NCBI GenBank assembly: GCA_936920625.1
Contig: CAKZHC010000041.1
Coordinates: forward strand, 1 to 55,236
Reading direction: 5' to 3'
DNA from: an uncultured Enterobacteriaceae bacterium
GTDB lineage: Bacteria > Pseudomonadota > Gammaproteobacteria > Enterobacterales > Enterobacteriaceae
Length of the DNA stretch: 55,236 nt
Shown here piece after piece: positions 1 through 8,646 of this stretch. Both the position numbers and the translations under genes were made by a program. The first letter of the stretch is position 1. Every line of letters begins with the position of its first letter. The notes under the pieces were generated by a model that saw nothing but the letters and a program-made list of their open reading frames with translations, did not search any database and was not told where the DNA came from.

Positions 1-55
<55 letters not shown>

Positions 56-237
56 TGTTAGTTGCTAACACTAGTGGGCCCGTAACTAATTTCCTGAAAA
101 TTGGTTTTAAGAAATAAAAGGGCATCTTAGTTGATTTAAAACTCGCCTGGCTTTCACGCTGAATAACTGACTGCATTTATTCATACGTACGTGAGATTAC
201 GCAGGCGTGAAAGCTGTTTTTATCCTGGTGATTTATT

Positions 238-963
238 TCATCCCAGCGCTTTGAAAGGAGCTGTTTGCAGGAATTTTTCAGGCACATAGCGGTCATAGCC
301 TTTATCACGGCACAGTGTGATAATAAGCTGGTTTCTGTTATCTATCCCTGACTTGATATAGATATTGTGTAAATGCGTCTCAACACCTCTGGGTGTTATT
401 CCTAACATCCGCGCTATTCCTTTTGCACTGAGGCGTTGCAGAGTATAAAAAATAACTTCAAACTCCCGGTCAGTAAACAGCTCTGACGGGTTACCGAACT
501 GAATAGTGTCCGGCGGCCGGTTATTGATAAAGTGATCTGGCGTATAAAAATCCAGTTTTCTGAGTCTGACAATAGTACCAAATATCTTACTATCATCAAA
601 CAAGGGTGAAGTAATGCCCATGAAAGGCTGAACATATTTATTATTAGCGCCATACATTGTATTACACATAGAAGGCATTATTTTATTACTATTTCTGACT
701 TGATTTTCATGTGAGTGAATTGGTTCCTGTTGTTCGGATAAATATACTGGCATTTCTCCTATCAGCCGCCCTTCAACATTATAATTATCAGATAAGTTGA
801 AATAATATTTACCGACTTTATTCATATATGCAAATTCGAGATTGTTACCTTTTATCAGCCAGATATCGTCACTGTGTTCAATATGTGATACTAACTCATC
901 GAAATTACTGGCGGTGATGTTTAATCCGTCGGCTGCTGAAAAACTTATTATTCCCTTCTCCAT
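238..963 (-). CDS. PAS/LuxR-type transcriptional regulator
   Basis: A 241-aa protein. Residues about 10-140 look like a PAS-type sensor fold (a DDIWLIKG...FAYMNKVGKYYF pattern near residues 32-55). Residues about 163-220 are a LuxR/GerE helix-turn-helix, with LFTDREFEVIFYTLQRLSAK and then IARMLGITPRGVETHLHNIY. It is probably a DNA-binding regulator responding to a small signal or redox state through the PAS part. No autoinducer synthase or receiver domain is nearby, so it is a solo regulator. It lies divergent to thrS, across a long intergenic region. The ATG at 963 is the only sensible start. Target genes cannot be told from the window. Confidence 0.8.
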   Translation of the reverse strand: MEKGIISFSAADGLNITASNFDELVSHIEHSDDIWLIKGNNLEFAYMNKVGKYYFNLSDNYNVEGRLIGEMPVYLSEQQEPIHSHENQVRNSNKIMPSMCNTMYGANNKYVQPFMGITSPLFDDSKIFGTIVRLRKLDFYTPDHFINNRPPDTIQFGNPSELFTDREFEVIFYTLQRLSAKGIARMLGITPRGVETHLHNIYIKSGIDNRNQLIITLCRDKGYDRYVPEKFLQTAPFKALG

Positions 964-1612
964 TTTTTAGCGCTCCCATTAGTTCATGATAATCCAAAGT
1001 GCTGCTGGCGATTAATGCAATAGCCGGGTGAGTTAATCATATAAAATATTGTGATTTTTAGAAGCTGCTCACAATTTTTATTTTTATCATCGCCTGAATT
1101 GCTGGATTTTTTGTTCAGTAAAGCGGATTCCTGTATTTCGCCGAATTAATATTTATCAGATATAATAGAAAATGATTTTTTACTATTGGCAGGGTCCAGC
1201 ACTGCATGTGATGCGCGTATTATTCCTGCAGATTAATATGCCGGTGTGGATGATCCGGCTACCCTCGCTTCGATGTCTTTTTACTTCCCAGGATCAAAGC
1301 TATGGGCTGTTCTGAATCTATTTTTAATGATATCAAATCAAGCCATTACTGGATGTTATAAAAATGTTGATAAGAGCGAAAGACGCATGTTAATTAAGAA
1401 GCGGCAGAGGCCGTTAATCCTTAGTTGTTCGCTCTTTAATGGAAATTTACTTTCTGCTATGTATACAATGGATACACGATAATCGCTACAGTTAATGCGT
1501 AACGTCTTGCTATGTGCACCGCAGTCTGTGCAGTAAACTGACAATGTTAGCCAATGTTAAATGAGATTTACAATATAACTAATTGATATATTGCATAAAC
1601 TATTTATAGCAT
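964..1612. other. Intergenic region between the LuxR-type gene and the thrS operator
   Basis: About 650 bases with no convincing gene. Open frames at 1246-1482 (+) and 1356-1544 (-) have no ribosome site or family resemblance. The region must hold the promoters for the divergent LuxR-type gene and for thrS. It also holds the inverted repeat at 1372-1436, listed separately. Confidence 0.6.
1372..1436. repeat. Long imperfect stem-loop (9-bp closing stem with nested hairpin)
   Basis: AAGAGCGAA at 1372-1380 is the exact complement of TTCGCTCTT at 1428-1436. Inside it ATTAA (1392-1396) pairs with TTAAT (1414-1418) around a CGGC-AGAG-GCCG hairpin. The whole could fold into one branched RNA or DNA structure. 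No T-run follows on either strand, so it is not a plain terminator. It lies about 220 bases before thrS, further upstream than the known thrS operator. It could be a small-RNA remnant or a palindromic repeat. Confidence 0.6.
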
Positions 1613-1633
1613 GTATTCCTGCGTATGGAATAC
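1613..1633 (+). promoter_or_regulatory. thrS translational operator: tRNA-Thr anticodon-arm mimic
   Basis: GTATTCC (1613-1619) and GGAATAC (1627-1633) form a perfect 7-bp stem closing a 7-base loop, TGCGTAT. Loop positions 3-5 read CGT, a threonine anticodon, in the place an anticodon holds in a tRNA loop. The CGT is 33-31 bases before the thrS ATG; in E. coli the equivalent CGU is at -32 to -30. ThrRS binding here is known in E. coli to block ribosome loading, so excess enzyme represses its own translation. The structure is seen directly; the function is inferred from that close match. Confidence 0.85.
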
Positions 1634-1654
1634 CACTGCAATCAAGGAAAATAA

Positions 1655-3583
1655 ATGCCTGTTATTACTCTTCCCAACGGTAGTCAGCGTCACTATGAGC
1701 ATGCCGTCAGTGTCTTGCAAATTGCTCAGGAAATCGGCTCCGGTCTGGCAAAAGCTTGTATTGCCGGACGGGTGAATGGCAAGTTAGCAGATGCTGTTGA
1801 TTTGATTGATGAAGATGCATCAGTTGTCATCATCACAGCGAAAGATGAAGAGGGGCTGGAGATTATCCGTCACTCTTGTGCACATCTGTTAGGCCATGCA
1901 ATAAAACAGTTGTGGCCAGAGACCCAAATGGCTATCGGGCCGGTTATTGATAATGGTTTTTATTATGATGTTGACATTGATCGCCCTTTGACACAGGAAG
2001 ATCTGGTTGTGCTTGAGAAGCATATGCACGATCTGGCAGAGACAAATTATGACGTTATTAAAAAAAACGTCAGCTGGCAGGAAGCACGTGACACCTTCGT
2101 TGCACGGGGTGAAACTTATAAAATTACGATACTTGATGAAAATATCGGCCATGATGAAAGGCCGGGGCTCTATCATCATCAGGAATACATTGATATGTGC
2201 CGGGGGCCCCATGTGCCCAACATGCGCTTTTGTCACTATTTCAAATTACAGAAGATTGCAGGGGCTTACTGGCGCGGCGACAGCAAAAATAAAATGCTAC
2301 AGCGTATCTACGGCACGGCCTGGGCGGATAAAAAACAGCTGGCAATTTATCTTAAGCGTCTTGAAGAAGCAGCGAAGCGCGATCATCGCAGGATTGGCAA
2401 ACAGCTCGAGCTTTACCATATGCAGGAAGAGGCTCCCGGCATGGTATTCTGGCACAATGATGGCTGGACAATTTTTCGTGAACTGGAAATTTTTGTTCGT
2501 GACAAATTGAAAGAGTATCAGTACCAGGAAGTGAAAGGGCCATTAATGATGGACCGGGTCCTGTGGGAAAAAACAGGTCACTGGGAGAATTTTGGGGAAG
2601 AAATGTTCACTACGGCTTCTGAGCACCGTGAATATTGTATTAAACCAATGAACTGCCCGGGGCATGTACAGATTTTCAATCAGGGCCTGAAATCATATCG
2701 CGATTTGCCGTTACGCATGGCGGAATTTGGTAGCTGTCACCGTAATGAGCCGTCAGGTGCATTGCATGGACTAATGCGTGTGCGGGGATTTACCCAGGAT
2801 GATGCGCATATATTTTGCACTGAAGAGCAGGTACGGCAGGAAGTTAATAGCTGTATTAAAATGATCTACGATATGTACAATACCTTTGGATTTGACAAAA
2901 TCCAGGTAAAACTTTCCACTCGTCCGGCAAAACGTATTGGTAGTGATGAGATATGGGACAGGGCGGAAGAGGATCTGGCAGCGGCGCTAAACGAAAATCA
3001 GATTCCGTTTACGTTGCAGCCGGGAGAAGGGGCGTTTTATGGGCCCAAAATCGAGTTTACCTTGCACGACTGTCTTGGAAGAGCCTGGCAGTGTGGCACA
3101 ATCCAGCTTGATTTTTCGTTGCCAAAAAGGCTTGATGCCAGTTATGTAGGGGAAAATAACGCCCGCCATACGCCGGTGATGATCCATCGTGCGATTCTTG
3201 GCTCCATGGAACGTTTTATTGGTATTCTGATCGAAGAGTATGCTGGATTTTTCCCAACATGGCTGTCTCCGGTGCAGGTAGTAGTGATGAATATTACTGA
3301 TGCTCAGTCAGATTACGTTAATCAGGTAGTACAAAAATTGCAAAATAAGGGCATCCGTGTAAAAGCAGACTTGAGAAACGAGAAGATAGGCTTTAAAATC
3401 CGCGAGCACACATTATGCCATGTGCCTTATATGATGGTATGTGGCGATAAAGAGGTAGAAGCAGGCAAAGTTGCTGTTCGTACCCGCCGGGGTGAAGACC
3501 TTGGAACAATAGATGTGGACGAAATTATCGGGAAGCTGCTACAAGAAATCAGCAGTCGAAACCTTTATCAACTGGAGGAATAA
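1655..3583 (+). CDS. thrS: Threonyl-tRNA synthetase
   Basis: Charges tRNA-Thr in the cytoplasm. It has 642 residues, the same as E. coli. Order of domains: TGS-like N-terminal domain (1-60); editing domain with HSCAHLLGHA (73-82) and DMCRGPHVP (about 180-188), which removes mischarged serine; class II catalytic core with MNCPGHV, containing the zinc cysteine near 334, RMAEFGSCHRNEPSGALHG (motif 2) and the later zinc histidines; C-terminal anticodon-binding domain (about 540-642). The ATG follows an AAGGA ribosome site. It heads the thrS-infC-rpmI-rplT cluster, with infC starting 4 bases after its stop. Control is expected through the anticodon-mimic hairpin just upstream. Confidence 0.98.
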   Translation: MPVITLPNGSQRHYEHAVSVLQIAQEIGSGLAKACIAGRVNGKLADAVDLIDEDASVVIITAKDEEGLEIIRHSCAHLLGHAIKQLWPETQMAIGPVIDNGFYYDVDIDRPLTQEDLVVLEKHMHDLAETNYDVIKKNVSWQEARDTFVARGETYKITILDENIGHDERPGLYHHQEYIDMCRGPHVPNMRFCHYFKLQKIAGAYWRGDSKNKMLQRIYGTAWADKKQLAIYLKRLEEAAKRDHRRIGKQLELYHMQEEAPGMVFWHNDGWTIFRELEIFVRDKLKEYQYQEVKGPLMMDRVLWEKTGHWENFGEEMFTTASEHREYCIKPMNCPGHVQIFNQGLKSYRDLPLRMAEFGSCHRNEPSGALHGLMRVRGFTQDDAHIFCTEEQVRQEVNSCIKMIYDMYNTFGFDKIQVKLSTRPAKRIGSDEIWDRAEEDLAAALNENQIPFTLQPGEGAFYGPKIEFTLHDCLGRAWQCGTIQLDFSLPKRLDASYVGENNARHTPVMIHRAILGSMERFIGILIEEYAGFFPTWLSPVQVVVMNITDAQSDYVNQVVQKLQNKGIRVKADLRNEKIGFKIREHTLCHVPYMMVCGDKEVEAGKVAVRTRRGEDLGTIDVDEIIGKLLQEISSRNLYQLEE

Positions 3584-3586
3584 AGT

Positions 3587-4126
3587 ATCAAAGGCGGAAA
3601 AAGAGTTCAACCTACGCGCCCAAACAGAATCAACGGTGAAATTCGTGCAAGCGAGGTGCGTGTTACTGGCGTCGATGGTGAGCAGATAGGAATTATCACG
3701 TTGCGTGATGCTCTGGAAAAGGCTGAAGAAGCAGGCGTAGACTTAGTTGAAATCAGTCCTAACGCCGAACCGCCGGTTTGCCGTATTATGGATTACGGCA
3801 GATTCCTCTATGAAAAAAGTAAAATTTCAAAAGAGCAGAAGAAAAAGCAAAAAGTTATTCAGGTCAAGGAGATTAAATTCCGGCCTGGTACTGATGAAGG
3901 CGACTATCAGGTCAAACTACGCAACCTGATTCGTTTTCTGGAAGATGGCGATAAAGCCAAAATCACACTGCGTTTTCGTGGTCGTGAAATGGCACACCAG
4001 CAGATTGGCGTTGAAGTACTTAATCGTGTCAGAGACGATCTTAGTGAACTGGCAGTAGTTGAGTCCTTCCCTTCAAAAGTTGAAGGTCGTCAGATGATAA
4101 TGGTGCTCGCCCCTAAGAAGAAATAG
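3587..4126 (+). CDS. infC: Translation initiation factor IF-3 (AUC start codon)
   Basis: IF-3 binds the 30S subunit and checks start-codon pairing. Homology continues upstream of the first conventional start (GTG at 3656): the frame reads IKGGKRVQPTRPNRINGEIR back to an ATC at 3587-3589, exactly where E. coli infC has its AUU. A strong GGAGG lies 9 bases before. Starting there gives 179 aa, against 180 in E. coli. N-domain, linker (EKSKISKEQKKKQKVIQVKE) and C-domain are all present. A non-AUG start lets IF-3 repress its own initiation, as known for E. coli. The GTG start would cut off the first 23 residues and is rejected. Confidence 0.95.
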   Translation: MKGGKRVQPTRPNRINGEIRASEVRVTGVDGEQIGIITLRDALEKAEEAGVDLVEISPNAEPPVCRIMDYGRFLYEKSKISKEQKKKQKVIQVKEIKFRPGTDEGDYQVKLRNLIRFLEDGDKAKITLRFRGREMAHQQIGVEVLNRVRDDLSELAVVESFPSKVEGRQMIMVLAPKKK

Positions 4127-4140
4127 AAGGCCTGCAAGCG

Positions 4141-4156
4141 GCTGAACTGGTTCAGC
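4141..4156 (+). promoter_or_regulatory. Hairpin in the infC-rpmI spacer, possible part of the L20 autoregulatory site
   Basis: GCTGAA (4141-4146) and TTCAGC (4151-4156) form a perfect 6-bp stem closed by CTGG, about 50 bases before rpmI. In E. coli ribosomal protein L20 represses rpmI-rplT by binding structured RNA in this part of the transcript. The hairpin is seen; the L20 role is inferred from position only. Confidence 0.35.
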
Positions 4157-4205
4157 TCGCCTGTCTGTTTCATGTTATTAACAATGCGAAGTGGAATAAA
4201 CAAAC

Positions 4206-4403
4206 ATGCCAAAGATAAAAACGGTGCGCGGCGCGGCCAAACGCTTTAAAAAAACCGGTACCGGGGGGTTTAAGCATAAACGCGCTAACTTGCGTCATAT
4301 TCTGACCAAAAAATCGAGCAAACGTAAACGTCACCTGCGGGCGAAAGCTATGGTGTCCAAGGGCGATCTGGGGCTGGTTATTGCCTGTCTGCCTTATGCG
4401 TAA
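4206..4403 (+). CDS. rpmI: 50S ribosomal protein L35
   Basis: A 65-aa very basic protein, full length, starting MPKIKTVRGAAKRFKKTGTG and carrying the family's KHKRANLRHILTKKS stretch. It is a structural part of the large subunit. It lies between infC and rplT, in the order usual for bacteria. The start is fixed by the conserved N terminus. It is probably co-translated with rplT and repressed with it by L20. Confidence 0.97.
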   Translation: MPKIKTVRGAAKRFKKTGTGGFKHKRANLRHILTKKSSKRKRHLRAKAMVSKGDLGLVIACLPYA

Positions 4404-4442
4404 GTTAACTTTTAATCAGAACAGTATAGCAAGGAGAGTCCT

Positions 4443-4799
4443 ATGGCTCGCGTAAAACGTGGTGTAATTGCACGTGCCCGCCACAAAAAAATCCTGAAAC
4501 AAGCTAAAGGCTACTATGGAGCGCGTTCGCGTGTTTACCGCGTTGCTTTTCAGGCTGTTATCAAAGCTGGTCAATATGCCTATCGCGACCGCCGTCAGCG
4601 TAAACGTCAGTTCCGTCAGTTGTGGATTGCTCGTATTAACGCAGCCGCCCGTCAGAATGGTCTCTCTTACAGCAGATTTATTAATGGTTTGAAAAAAGCC
4701 TCTATTGAAATTGATCGCAAGATTCTGGCTGATATAGCCGTGTTCGATAAGGTGGCTTTCGCAGCGCTGGTTGATAAAGCAAAATCTTCACTGGCTTAA
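4443..4799 (+). CDS. rplT: 50S ribosomal protein L20
   Basis: A 118-aa basic protein beginning MARVKRGVIARARHKKILKQ, the standard N-terminal arm that threads into 23S rRNA; the globular domain has FRQLWIARINAAARQNGLSYS. L20 is needed early in 50S assembly and in E. coli represses its own operon. An AAGGAG site precedes the ATG. The length matches the family. Confidence 0.98.
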   Translation: MARVKRGVIARARHKKILKQAKGYYGARSRVYRVAFQAVIKAGQYAYRDRRQRKRQFRQLWIARINAAARQNGLSYSRFINGLKKASIEIDRKILADIAVFDKVAFAALVDKAKSSLA

Positions 4800-4809
4800 G
4801 TTCAGACAG

Positions 4810-4831
4810 GGAGGGAATACGATTTCCCTCC
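4810..4831 (+). terminator. GC-rich hairpin after rplT
   Basis: GGAGGGAA (4810-4817) and TTCCCTCC (4824-4831) form a perfect 8-bp stem 10 bases after the rplT stop. No T-run follows, so it is more likely a mRNA 3'-end stabiliser or weak terminator than a full stop. It separates the ribosomal genes from the phe leader. Confidence 0.5.
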
Positions 4832-4872
4832 TAAGTGTTCTGATAAAGGCATTCCCTGCTTTTTGGCCAGGA

Positions 4873-4959
4873 ATCAGAGCGGTTTTTTTCCGTCTGTTTT
4901 TTATTTTTGCTCCTGGCTTGGGGAGGCATGTGTGCAAAGAGACGAAAAACCGCGTGTAA
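4873..4959 (+). pseudogene. pheM: Decayed pheM-type leader peptide (Phe-rich, start and stop lost)
   Basis: The frame through 4879-4914 reads AVFFRLFFIFAP, which lines up residue by residue with the E. coli PheM core AAIFRFFFYFST. Where E. coli has its ATG this sequence has ATC (4873-4875), preceded by AGGA but too close to it. Where E. coli has TGA it has GGC, and the frame stays open to TAA at 4957-4959, into the attenuator. No ATG, GTG or TTG sits just upstream in this frame. The Phe codons that would sense Phe-tRNA persist, but normal translation and release look unlikely. Confidence 0.6.
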
Positions 4960-4983
4960 AGCCTCCTGTGTGGAGGTTTTTTT
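4922..4983 (+). terminator. phe operon attenuator
   Basis: CCTCC (4962-4966) and GGAGG (4972-4976) form a stem with loop TGTGT, followed by seven Ts (4977-4983): a rho-independent terminator. GGAGGC at 4922-4927 is complementary to GCCTCC at 4961-4966 and can form the competing antiterminator. This is the E. coli pheM-pheS arrangement, in which ribosome stalling at Phe codons selects readthrough. With the leader peptide damaged, coupling to Phe-tRNA may be lost. Confidence 0.8.
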
Positions 4984-5254
4984 ATGGTACACCAGCCATG
5001 ATGCAAGAAGCAGAACGGGTCCAGCCAGAGAGCCGCTGCGGCTGACATTACAAATGATGCAATGTCCGGACAAAGCCGGTAATGAGACTGAGTACAGCTC
5101 AGATATCAGAATTCGGGGGGCAGCGTGCCATATTACTGTGAATATTAACGAGCGTATAGACAGAAGTAGTGCACAAGTCACCGACCGATCCTGATAATCA
5201 ACATATTGACCATCAAGTTTTGAAGACCGGCCAGAGTGGCTGGAAGGAAAAAAA

Positions 5255-6238
5255 ATGTCTAATCTTGCTGAACTGGTGGCCAGCGCAACCGCTGCTATCA
5301 CGGCAGCCCAGAGTGTCAGTGCTCTGGAGAATGTCCGGGTAACCTGGCTGGGTAAAAAAGGGCATCTTACACTCCAGCTGATTCAGCTACGTGAACTGCC
5401 CGATGATGCTCGTCCAGCTGCCGGGGCCAGGATAAACCAGGCAAAAGCACTGGTGCAGGAGAGGCTGAATATACGTAAAGCTGAGCTTGCGTCGGCTGAG
5501 TTAAACGCGCGCCTTGATGCAGAAGCTATCGATGTTTCCCTGCCAGGGCGGCGCAGTGAAAATGGCGGATTGCATCCGGTGACCCGCACCATAAACCGCA
5601 TTGAAACTCTCTTTAGTGAACTGGGCTTTACTGTAGTAACTGGCCCTGAAATTGAAGATACTTACCATAACTTTGACGCACTTAATATTCCGGCTCATCA
5701 TCCTGCCCGGGCGGATCACGACACCTTCTGGTTCGATGCTACGTATCTGTTACGCACGCAGACATCCGGCGTACAGATTCGCGCCATGAAAAATCAGGCG
5801 CCCCCTATCCGTATTATTGCGCCGGGGAGGGTATATCGTAACGATTACGATCAGACTCATACGCCTATGTTCCACCAGATGGAGGGATTGATTGTTGATA
5901 AAAACATCAGTCTCACCCATCTGAAAGGGACATTGCACGATTTTTTGCGTAACTTCTTTGAAGAAGATCTGCAGGTTCGTTTTCGGCCTTCCTATTTTCC
6001 ATTTACTGAACCTTCAGCGGAGGTAGATGTCCAGGGTAAAAATGGTAAATGGCTTGAGGTTCTGGGTTGTGGCATGGTGCATCCGACGGTATTACGCAAT
6101 GTGGGTATTGACCCGGAAATTTACTCTGGTTTTGCTTTTGGTATGGGAATGGAACGCCTGACCATGTTGCGCTATGGCGTCAGTGACCTGCGAGCCTTTT
6201 TCGAAAATGATCTGCGTTTTCTCAAACAGTTTAAATAG
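5255..6238 (+). CDS. pheS: Phenylalanyl-tRNA synthetase alpha subunit
   Basis: 327 aa, identical in length to E. coli PheS. The N-terminal coiled coil (about 1-85) grips tRNA-Phe. The class II catalytic core contains the TFWFDATYLLRTQTS region, FHQMEG (motif 2) and GFAFGMGMERLTMLRYGV (motif 3). It works as an alpha2-beta2 tetramer with PheT, encoded 16 bases downstream. The ATG follows GGAAGG. The spacer from the attenuator to this start (4984-5254) holds no gene that can be supported. Confidence 0.98.
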   Translation: MSNLAELVASATAAITAAQSVSALENVRVTWLGKKGHLTLQLIQLRELPDDARPAAGARINQAKALVQERLNIRKAELASAELNARLDAEAIDVSLPGRRSENGGLHPVTRTINRIETLFSELGFTVVTGPEIEDTYHNFDALNIPAHHPARADHDTFWFDATYLLRTQTSGVQIRAMKNQAPPIRIIAPGRVYRNDYDQTHTPMFHQMEGLIVDKNISLTHLKGTLHDFLRNFFEEDLQVRFRPSYFPFTEPSAEVDVQGKNGKWLEVLGCGMVHPTVLRNVGIDPEIYSGFAFGMGMERLTMLRYGVSDLRAFFENDLRFLKQFK

Positions 6239-6254
6239 GGCCGGATAATTACCT

Positions 6255-8642
6255 ATGAAATTTAGTGAACTTTGGATGCGTGAATGGGTAAATCCTGCTA
6301 TCGACAGCAACAAACTGGCTCAGCAGCTCACTATGGCTGGCCTGGAGGTTGATGGCGTTAATGCGGTAGCGGGTACTTTTCAGGGGGTGCTGATTGGTGA
6401 GGTGGTGGAGTGCAGCCCGCATCCGAATGCAGATAAATTACGTATCACCAAAATTGCAGCAGGGCAGGAGCGTTTGCTGGACATCGTATGCGGTGCGTCA
6501 AACTGCCGGCAGGGGCTGAAGGTAGCAGTGGCAACGGTAGGGGCGGTGCTGCCGGGCGATATCAGCATCAAATCAACCAGACTGCGCGGTGAGATCTCCG
6601 AGGGCATGCTCTGCTCCTGGTCCGAGTTAGGTATTGCAACCGAACAACACGGAATCATTGAACTGCCACAGGATGCCCCCGTAGGCACTGATTTGCGTGA
6701 CTATCTTAAACTCAATGACAATACCATTGACATTAGCGTGACACCAAACCGTGCTGACTGCCTGAGTATTCAGGGTGTAGCACGTGACGTCGCAGCACTA
6801 AACAAGCTACCGCTAATGGAATTAACGCCAGAACCGATCGTTGAGGAAATCCCCGATACTTTTTCGATTCGTGTCGAGTCGAAACAGGCCTGTCCCCGCT
6901 ATCTCGGACGAGTGATAAGAGGCATTAATATTACTGCCCCGACGCCATTATGGATGGCAGAAAAACTGCGTCGCTGTGGTTTGCGTAGTATCGATCCGGT
7001 TGTTGATATTACCAACTACGTATTGATGGAGCTGGGGCAGCCCATGCATGCATTTGATCTTGACAGAATTGACGGAGAAATTGTTGTGCGCCAGGCGCAG
7101 CAGGATGAGGCGTTGATTCTGCTTGATGGCAGCCATGTAAAGCTTGATAACGATATACTGGTGATTGCTGACCGCCACAAAGTGCTGGCGCTGGCTGGTA
7201 TCTTTGGTGGTGAGCATAGCGGTGTTAATGTCAAAACGAGTAATATTTTACTGGAATGCGCATTTTTCAGCCCCATAGCAATAACAGGTCGGGCCCGGCG
7301 TTATGGTTTGCACACTGAAGCATCTCACCGTTATGAGCGTGGCGTCGATCCGGCGCTGTGCTACCTGGCCATTCAGCGGGCGACAGCCCTGTTGTTAGCT
7401 ATTTGCGGTGGTCAGGCTGGTCCGGTCATTGATGTTACGCATGAAGCAGAACTGCCAAAAGTCGCTACTATTACTTTGCGGCGTGAAAAACTTGACAGAC
7501 TGATCGGTCATCCTGTTCCTGACCAAGAAGTTACCGATATTTTAAGCCGTCTGGGATGTCAGGTGACTGGTGACAAAAATATCTGGCAGATAGTGGCACC
7601 AGGCTGGCGCTACGATTTAGCGATTGAAGAAGATTTGATCGAAGAAGTTGCACGGCTTTATGGTTACAACAATATTCCTGATGTACCCGTTCAGGCAGCG
7701 CTGTTGATGACCAGACATAGTGAAGCAGACTTATCCCTGAAACGCGTAAAAACGCTGCTGGTTGATAAAGGGTATCAGGAAGCAATTACCTATAGCTTCG
7801 TTGATCCCAAAACAGAGGCAATGCTGCATCCTGATAAGCAGCCCCTGTTACTGCCCATGCCAATTTCGAGTGAAATGTCGGCAATGCGTCTCTCTCTGCT
7901 AAATGGGCTCCTGGGCGCTGTGATCTATAACCAGAATCGCCAGCAGGTTCGGATACGTCTTTTTGAGTGTGGATTACGCTTTATACCTGATACACAATCA
8001 GAACCAGGAGTTTGTCAGGATCTGATGCTGGCGGCTGTTATCAGCGGTGATCGTCATGACGAACAGTGGAGCACGGAACGGGAAAGCGTCGATTTTTACG
8101 ATCTGAAGGGAGATTTGGAAACAATATTGGAATTAACTGGTAAACTGGATGCTGTCGAATTTCGTACAGGTAAACATCCAGCACTACATCCAGGCCAGAA
8201 TGCAGAAATTTTTCTCGGTAAGCAGTCTGTGGGTTATATCGGAGTTATCCATCCCGGTCTGGCCGATACATTAGGCCTGAATAAACGCACAGTGGTTTTT
8301 GAATTGCTATGGCAACATCTGGCACAACGACAACTGCCTGAGATTAAGGAGATTTCACGTTTTCCTGCAAACCGCCGTGACATTGCCATCGTGGTGGCCG
8401 AATCTGTGCCCGTGGCCGATATTATTGATGAATGTAAGAAAGTTAGCGTAAATCAGTTAGTTGGCGTAAACTTATTTGATGTGTACCGAGGTAAGGGGGT
8501 AGCTGAGGGTTGTAAGAGTCTCGCTATCAGCCTGATTTTGCAGGATACCAGCCGGACACTTGAAGAAGATGAGATTGCTGCAACTGTCGCCAGATGTGTT
8601 GTAGCGTTAAAAGAGCGATTCCAGGCAACCTTGAGGGATTGA
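6255..8642 (+). CDS. pheT: Phenylalanyl-tRNA synthetase beta subunit
   Basis: 795 aa, the same length as in E. coli. Domains in order: N-terminal region with tRNA-binding OB fold (about 39-148), B3/B4 editing module (about 210-400, with HTEASHRYERGVDP), B5 domain (about 405-475), a catalytic-like core, and a C-terminal ferredoxin-fold anticodon-binding domain (about 700-795, starting near FPANRRDIAIVV). It hydrolyses Tyr-tRNA-Phe and positions the tRNA for PheS. It is co-transcribed with pheS, and ihfA follows after 4 bases, as in E. coli. Confidence 0.98.
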   Translation: MKFSELWMREWVNPAIDSNKLAQQLTMAGLEVDGVNAVAGTFQGVLIGEVVECSPHPNADKLRITKIAAGQERLLDIVCGASNCRQGLKVAVATVGAVLPGDISIKSTRLRGEISEGMLCSWSELGIATEQHGIIELPQDAPVGTDLRDYLKLNDNTIDISVTPNRADCLSIQGVARDVAALNKLPLMELTPEPIVEEIPDTFSIRVESKQACPRYLGRVIRGINITAPTPLWMAEKLRRCGLRSIDPVVDITNYVLMELGQPMHAFDLDRIDGEIVVRQAQQDEALILLDGSHVKLDNDILVIADRHKVLALAGIFGGEHSGVNVKTSNILLECAFFSPIAITGRARRYGLHTEASHRYERGVDPALCYLAIQRATALLLAICGGQAGPVIDVTHEAELPKVATITLRREKLDRLIGHPVPDQEVTDILSRLGCQVTGDKNIWQIVAPGWRYDLAIEEDLIEEVARLYGYNNIPDVPVQAALLMTRHSEADLSLKRVKTLLVDKGYQEAITYSFVDPKTEAMLHPDKQPLLLPMPISSEMSAMRLSLLNGLLGAVIYNQNRQQVRIRLFECGLRFIPDTQSEPGVCQDLMLAAVISGDRHDEQWSTERESVDFYDLKGDLETILELTGKLDAVEFRTGKHPALHPGQNAEIFLGKQSVGYIGVIHPGLADTLGLNKRTVVFELLWQHLAQRQLPEIKEISRFPANRRDIAIVVAESVPVADIIDECKKVSVNQLVGVNLFDVYRGKGVAEGCKSLAISLILQDTSRTLEEDEIAATVARCVVALKERFQATLRD

Positions 8643-8646
8643 ACCT

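Noticed and set aside
1246..1482. 78-aa open frame before thrS
   Set aside because: No ribosome site, unusual composition, overlaps the inverted repeat and the opposite-strand frame; no family resemblance.
3656..4126. infC starting at the GTG, giving 156 aa
   Set aside because: Strong similarity to IF-3 continues 23 codons upstream to the ATC behind a strong ribosome site.
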